A stretch of 64,000 nucleotides of DNA from assembly GCF_014648855.1 (NCBI RefSeq), contig NZ_BMRX01000003.1, positions 434,001-498,000 of the forward strand, read 5' to 3'. Origin of the DNA: Streptomyces parvulus. Its GTDB lineage: Bacteria > Actinomycetota > Actinomycetes > Streptomycetales > Streptomycetaceae. The position numbers were made by a program, and so were the translations under genes. The notes beneath the pieces were generated by a model. That model was given only the letters and a program-made list of their open reading frames with translations, did no database searches and was not told the origin of the DNA. Positions 60,736 to 64,000 of this stretch are shown one piece after another. Numbering within the stretch: position 1 is the stretch's first letter; each line of letters opens with the position of its first letter.

Positions 60736-61113
60736 GTGCGTACTGACATCGATCCGCGGAACCTGATAGGCCGCAAAGCGTTCGACCGCGACGGCGCCAG
60801 GATCGGCACGGTGGACGAGGTGTACCTCGACGACGCGACCGGCGTCCCCGAGTGGGCGGCCATCCGCACCGGCCTCTTCAGCCGGGACGCGTTCGTGCCC
60901 CTGGAGCCCAGCGAGCTGGTGGAGGGAACCCTCCGCGTGCCCTTCGCTCGCGCCCTGATCAAGGAGGCACCGGACTTCGGCGTCGGCCGCCACCTCTCGC
61001 CGGAACAGGAACTCCAGCTCTACCACCACTACGGCCTCGACGTGGCCGCCGCTCCCCCGCTCCCCGACCACGACTTCGGCAAGCTGGCGGGCAAGGGCAA
61101 CGAGGAGGGCTGA
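60736..61113 (+). CDS. PRC-barrel domain protein
   Basis: A 125-residue protein with one PRC barrel: RNLIGRKAFDRDGARIGTVDEVYLDDATGVPEWAAIRTGLFSRDAFVPLEPSELVEGTLRVPFARALIKEAPDF. The C-terminus (SPEQELQLYHHYGLDV) is a typical extension in actinobacterial members, often linked to stress responses, but the role is unproved. GTG 60736 was selected because GGAGG lies 5 bases upstream (60728-60732). It is convergent with dinB, 21 bases apart. Confidence 0.87.
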   Translation: MRTDIDPRNLIGRKAFDRDGARIGTVDEVYLDDATGVPEWAAIRTGLFSRDAFVPLEPSELVEGTLRVPFARALIKEAPDFGVGRHLSPEQELQLYHHYGLDVAAAPPLPDHDFGKLAGKGNEEG

Positions 61114-61134
61114 CTCCGCGGCCCGCGCGCACCG

Positions 61135-62514
61135 CTAGCCCGCGACCGGCCGGGCGGGGCCCTCTCCGGGTCTTCGCGCCTCGGACGCCACCAGGGGCAG
61201 CGGATCCGCCGGGGTCAGCTCGGGGTCGTCCATCGGGAACGTCCGCACCCGCCCCGTCCCGGAGTAGGGCGTCTCGAACCGCACCGTGACCCGTCCCAGC
61301 CCGCTGCCCTGCACCCAGCCGTGCCCGAACCGCGCGTGCCGCACGTCGTGCCCCGACGGCCAGCGGCGCTCCGCGGGCGCCGGACGGTGCTCGGCCGCGG
61401 GGTCGGCCGCCGGCTCCTCGGCCGGTTCCTCGCTCCGGCCGCCCGCCGCCTGCGCGAACAGGTCCTCCTGCGTGTAGTCGGCCAGGCCGCTGACGCCGAC
61501 CCCGAGCAGCCGCACGCCGCCGGTGGTGTCCACCGAGTCCAGCAACCGCGCCGCCGCCTCCCGCACCACCGCCGGGTCGTCGGTGGGCCCGCGCAGCGTC
61601 TCGGAGCGCGTCAGCGTGGAGAAGTCGTACCTGCGCACCTTGAGCACGATGGTCCGCCCGGACAGCCCGGATCCCCGCAGCCGGCGCACACACCGGTCGG
61701 CGAGGCGGCCCACCTCCACGCCGACCCGCACCCGATCGTGGATGTCCACGTCGTAGGTGTCCTCGACCGAGACGGACTTGGTCTCCCGCTCGGCCACCAC
61801 GGGCCGCTCGTCGAGCGCCAGGGCCATGGCGTACAGCCCGTGTCCGTGCGCCTTGCCCACCAGTCGGACCAGCTCGTCCTCGCCGGCCTCGGCCAGCTCC
61901 CCGACCGTGGTGATGCCGGCCCGGCGCAGATGGTCGCCGGTCGCCGGGCCGACGCCGGGCAGGGTCCGCACGGACATGGGCTCCAGCATGGCCCGCTCGG
62001 TCCCCGGCGGGATCAGCACCAGTCCGTCGGGCTTGGCCTCCTCGGAGGCGATCTTGGCCAGCATCTTGGAGGCGGCCAGTCCCACCGACCCGGTGAGGCC
62101 GGTGACGGCACGGATGTCGGCGCGCAGCCTGGTCCCGGCCTGCCGCGCCGACGCGGCGTCCCGGGCCGTCCCGCCGGCCTCCAGGTCCACGAAGGCCTCG
62201 TCCAGGCTCAGCGGCTCCACCAGCGGGGACAGCTCCCTGAGCAGCCGCATCACCTGCTCGCTGATCGACCGGTACAGCTCGAAGCGGGGGACGAGATAGG
62301 CGGCGTTGGGGGCGAGCCGTCTGGCCTGGCCCATCGGCATCGCCGAGTGGACGCCGAAGACCCGCGCCTCGTACGAGCAGGTGGCGACCACGCCACGGGG
62401 TCCGAGGCCGCCCACGACCACGGCTTTGCCGCGCAGACTCGGCTTGGACGCCTGCTCCACCGAGGCGAAGAAGGCATCCATGTCGAGATGCAGGATCGTG
62501 GGCGCGGTTCTCAC
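61135..62514 (-). CDS. dinB: DNA polymerase IV (Y family) with C-terminal extension
   Basis: A 459-residue translesion polymerase. Catalytic carboxylates are in LHLDMDAFFASVEQ and PLSLDEAFVDLE, with SVGLAASKMLAKIASEEAKPDG and the helix-hairpin-helix RTLPGVGPATGDHLRRAG. The little-finger domain ends near residue 360. Then an acidic linker and a compact region (about 380-440: RRWPSGHDVRHARFGHGWVQGSGLGRVTVRFETPYSGTGRVRTFP) resembling the Tudor/SH3-like tail of UvrD/PcrA. Short DinB enzymes lack it. GTG 62514 is the start. Stand-alone gene. Confidence 0.92.
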   Translation of the reverse strand: MRTAPTILHLDMDAFFASVEQASKPSLRGKAVVVGGLGPRGVVATCSYEARVFGVHSAMPMGQARRLAPNAAYLVPRFELYRSISEQVMRLLRELSPLVEPLSLDEAFVDLEAGGTARDAASARQAGTRLRADIRAVTGLTGSVGLAASKMLAKIASEEAKPDGLVLIPPGTERAMLEPMSVRTLPGVGPATGDHLRRAGITTVGELAEAGEDELVRLVGKAHGHGLYAMALALDERPVVAERETKSVSVEDTYDVDIHDRVRVGVEVGRLADRCVRRLRGSGLSGRTIVLKVRRYDFSTLTRSETLRGPTDDPAVVREAAARLLDSVDTTGGVRLLGVGVSGLADYTQEDLFAQAAGGRSEEPAEEPAADPAAEHRPAPAERRWPSGHDVRHARFGHGWVQGSGLGRVTVRFETPYSGTGRVRTFPMDDPELTPADPLPLVASEARRPGEGPARPVAG

Positions 62515-62573
62515 ATGTCCGATGCTGCCCTACGCCACTGACAACGCGTCCGGCACCGGCCGGACGGCGCCGC

Positions 62574-63257
62574 TCAGACCGCCTTGTTGCGGCGTCGCGC
62601 CAGCTCGTCCGCCGGATTGTGGCCGACCAGGGTCTCCCCCGTGTCGATCCGCTCCCCGTGCAGCTGGGACAACGCGCTCTCCACGTCCCGCCACACGACG
62701 CCGACGGCGATCCCGAAGATGCCCTGCCCGCCCTGGAGCAGGGCGTGCACCTCGTCGGGGGAGGTGCACTCGTAGACCGTGGCACCGTCGCTCATCAGCG
62801 TCATCCGCTCCAGGTCGCGGAAGCCGCGCTCCCGCAGGTGCTGGACGGCGGTGCGGATGTTCTGGAGGGAGACCCCGGTGTCCAGGAACCGCTTGACGAT
62901 CTTCAGCACGACCACGTCGCGGAAGCTGTACAGGCGCTGCGTCCCGGAGCCGTGCGCGGGACGCACGCTGGGCTCGACGAGGCCCGTGCGGGCCCAGTAG
63001 TCGAGCTGCCGATAGGTGATCCCGGCGGCCGCGCAGGCCGTCGGTCCTCGGTAGCCGATCTGCTCGGACGCCATCGACGTCGCCCCTCCGCTGGTCGGCA
63101 CGGCTGCCGGCCGCTGCGCACCGGGGTCGGGTGCGCCGGCCTGCTGCGCGTACCCCCCGCCCGTGCGGAGCCGAGAGCCCTGGGGAGGGTACGGACCACT
63201 CACCCCGAGACCGCGCCCGGGGCCACCCCCAGCCGTACCGTCGCCGCTGATCCTCAC
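62574..63257 (-). CDS. MerR family transcriptional regulator
   Basis: A 227-residue regulator. A Gly/Pro/Ala-rich N-terminal region of about 60 residues (probably disordered) precedes the MerR winged helix IGYRGPTACAAAGITYRQLDYWARTGLVEPSVRPAHGSGTQRLYSFRDVVVLKIVKRFLDTGVSLQNIRTAVQHL. The C-terminal part (VYECTSPDEVHALLQGGQGIFGIAVGVVWRDVESALSQL) is of unknown ligand. GTG 63257 has GGAGG 5 bases upstream. In other Streptomyces such MerR genes sit next to the bifunctional nuclease gene, as here. Confidence 0.85.
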   Translation of the reverse strand: MRISGDGTAGGGPGRGLGVSGPYPPQGSRLRTGGGYAQQAGAPDPGAQRPAAVPTSGGATSMASEQIGYRGPTACAAAGITYRQLDYWARTGLVEPSVRPAHGSGTQRLYSFRDVVVLKIVKRFLDTGVSLQNIRTAVQHLRERGFRDLERMTLMSDGATVYECTSPDEVHALLQGGQGIFGIAVGVVWRDVESALSQLHGERIDTGETLVGHNPADELARRRNKAV

Positions 63258-63389
63258 GCCGACCTCCGTCCTTGACCTGCCTCCTCGAAGGTAGGCAGTC
63301 ACCAAGGGTGCGTCAACGATCGCCACACTCGGCACGCCGAGTGATAATCACCCCAGGAGTGGTTTCGCGTGCCCCGGTTCGGGGAAATG

Positions 63390-63863
63390 CTACTGGTTGC
63401 TCGTCCCGAAGTCCTCCGGCGAGATCTGGTCGAGGAACTCGCGGAACTTCTCCACCTCGTCCTCCTGCTCGTCCGGGATCGCGATGCCCGCGTCGTCGAG
63501 GACCGTGTCACTGCCGTAGATCGGCGTCCCGGTGCGCAGGGCCAGCGCTATGGCGTCCGACGGCCTGGCGCTGACCTCGACTCCGCTGGCGAAGACCAGC
63601 TCGGCGTAGAACACCCCGTCGCGCAGGTCGGTGATGCGTACCTCGGTGAGCTCCTGGCCGACGGCTTCCAGCACGTCCTTGAACAGGTCGTGGGTCAGCG
63701 GCCGCGCCGGAGCCATGCCCTGCTGGGCGAAGGCGATCGCCGTCGCCTCACCCGGTCCGATCCAGATGGGGAGGTAGCGGTCGCCCCCCACCTCGCGCAG
63801 CAGCACGATCGGTTGGTTGGAGGGCATCTCGACCCGGACACCTACGACATCGAGCTCGTTCAC
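63390..63863 (-). CDS. Bifunctional nuclease family protein (DUF151)
   Basis: A 157-residue protein of the bifunctional nuclease/DUF151 family: ELDVVGVRVEMPSNQPIVLLREVGGDRYLPIWIGPGEATAIAFAQQGMAPARPLTHDLFKDVLEAVGQELTEVRITDLRDGVFYAELVFASGVEVSARPSDAIALALRTGTPIY. Plant and archaeal relatives cut RNA and DNA; the bacterial role is unclear. The GTG start is 6 bases after TAGGGT on the minus strand, indicating a leaderless transcript. It lies between two putative MerR-type genes. Confidence 0.9.
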   Translation of the reverse strand: MNELDVVGVRVEMPSNQPIVLLREVGGDRYLPIWIGPGEATAIAFAQQGMAPARPLTHDLFKDVLEAVGQELTEVRITDLRDGVFYAELVFASGVEVSARPSDAIALALRTGTPIYGSDTVLDDAGIAIPDEQEDEVEKFREFLDQISPEDFGTSNQ

Positions 63864-63947
63864 ACAGCAACCCTAGGCCGTGCCCGGGACGTTTGGGTAG
63901 TCGGGCCGGGATCGGCTGGGCGATCCGGGGCTCCGAGCAGCAGCGAT

Positions 63948-64000
63948 TCAGGGAAGCCGCACGCCGAGCGCGGTCTGTACCAGTGCCGCGTGGAGCTGGA
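63948..64000 (-). CDS. C-terminal tail of a gene running out of the window
   Basis: Reading the minus strand from base 63998, the frame gives QLHAALVQTALGVRLP and a TGA at 63948-63950, with coding-like third positions. By position it may be the second MerR-type (FtsR-like) regulator found beside the bifunctional nuclease in Streptomyces, but 16 residues are too few to identify it. Confidence 0.4.
   Translation of the reverse strand, partial: QLHAALVQTALGVRLP

Noticed and set aside
60406..61071. A 221-residue frame covering the gcvP leader
   Set aside because: It overlaps the glycine riboswitch and has no coding bias; the RNA structure explains the conservation-like words.

Overview
The window is chromosomal DNA of a Streptomyces or very close relative. 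GC content is very high, third codon positions are almost all G or C, GTG starts are common, and many genes begin directly after a TANNNT -10 box (leaderless transcripts). Gene content and order (cystathionine synthase, sbcCD, a divergent third EF-Tu, lnt, ung, gcvP, dinB, a MerR regulator, a bifunctional nuclease) recall the S. coelicolor SCO1294-SCO1385 interval. That comparison is from memory and was not checked. I found no transposase, integrase, prophage, CRISPR array, rRNA or tRNA. The window reads as ordinary conserved chromosome with many small regulator-plus-target modules.

Layout. 1-5.97 kb: a partial acetyltransferase, PLP sulfur enzyme with divergent Lrp regulator, DUF885 protein, orphan Imm21-type immunity protein with a small ORF behind it, rhodanese with divergent Lrp regulator. 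5.99-12.2 kb: sbcD-sbcC, an IMPACT-family protein, and a GTGA-coupled pair (CysRS-like protein and SixA-type phosphatase). 12.3-20.6 kb: CoA-binding protein, 4-hydroxybenzoate hydroxylase, ArsR repressor with divergent cation efflux protein, YbaK deacylase, XRE-cupin regulator with divergent EamA transporter, two left-handed beta-helix proteins, DedA, thioesterase. 20.7-29 kb: secreted protein, spermidine-synthase-like gene behind tuf3, TVP38 membrane protein, thiolase with divergent HxlR, UppP, SDR.

29-41.6 kb: lnt, an FAD monooxygenase/Gfo-Idh-MocA operon with divergent TetR, a DinB-like thiol transferase, a lipoprotein, ung, a peptide-type solute-binding lipoprotein, two SDR/FabG genes, a Gly/Asn-repeat surface protein, and a coupled HipA-like kinase/DUF3037 pair. 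41.8-53.5 kb: Rieske lipoprotein plus PPOX protein, LysR with divergent EamA, MocR with divergent PNPOx-PaiB pair, two further EamA transporters (one preceded by a leaderless 13-codon ORF and three hairpins), orphan Clp-N protein, PadR with divergent YrdB, PhzF, CPBP protease. 53.6-64 kb: glutamate-cysteine-ligase-like protein, small Streptomyces proteins, Mop-type molybdate protein, gcvP under a tandem glycine riboswitch, PRC-barrel protein, dinB with an unusual C-terminal domain, MerR regulator, bifunctional nuclease, and the tail of one more gene.

The most interesting unexplained signals are regulatory: the leaderless leader peptide at 48625-48666, the 34-codon ORF and adjoining hairpin ahead of tuf3, and several paired or perfect palindromes in divergent promoters. 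Among proteins, the HipA-like/DUF3037 pair, the CysRS-like/SixA pair and the DinB extension deserve attention.
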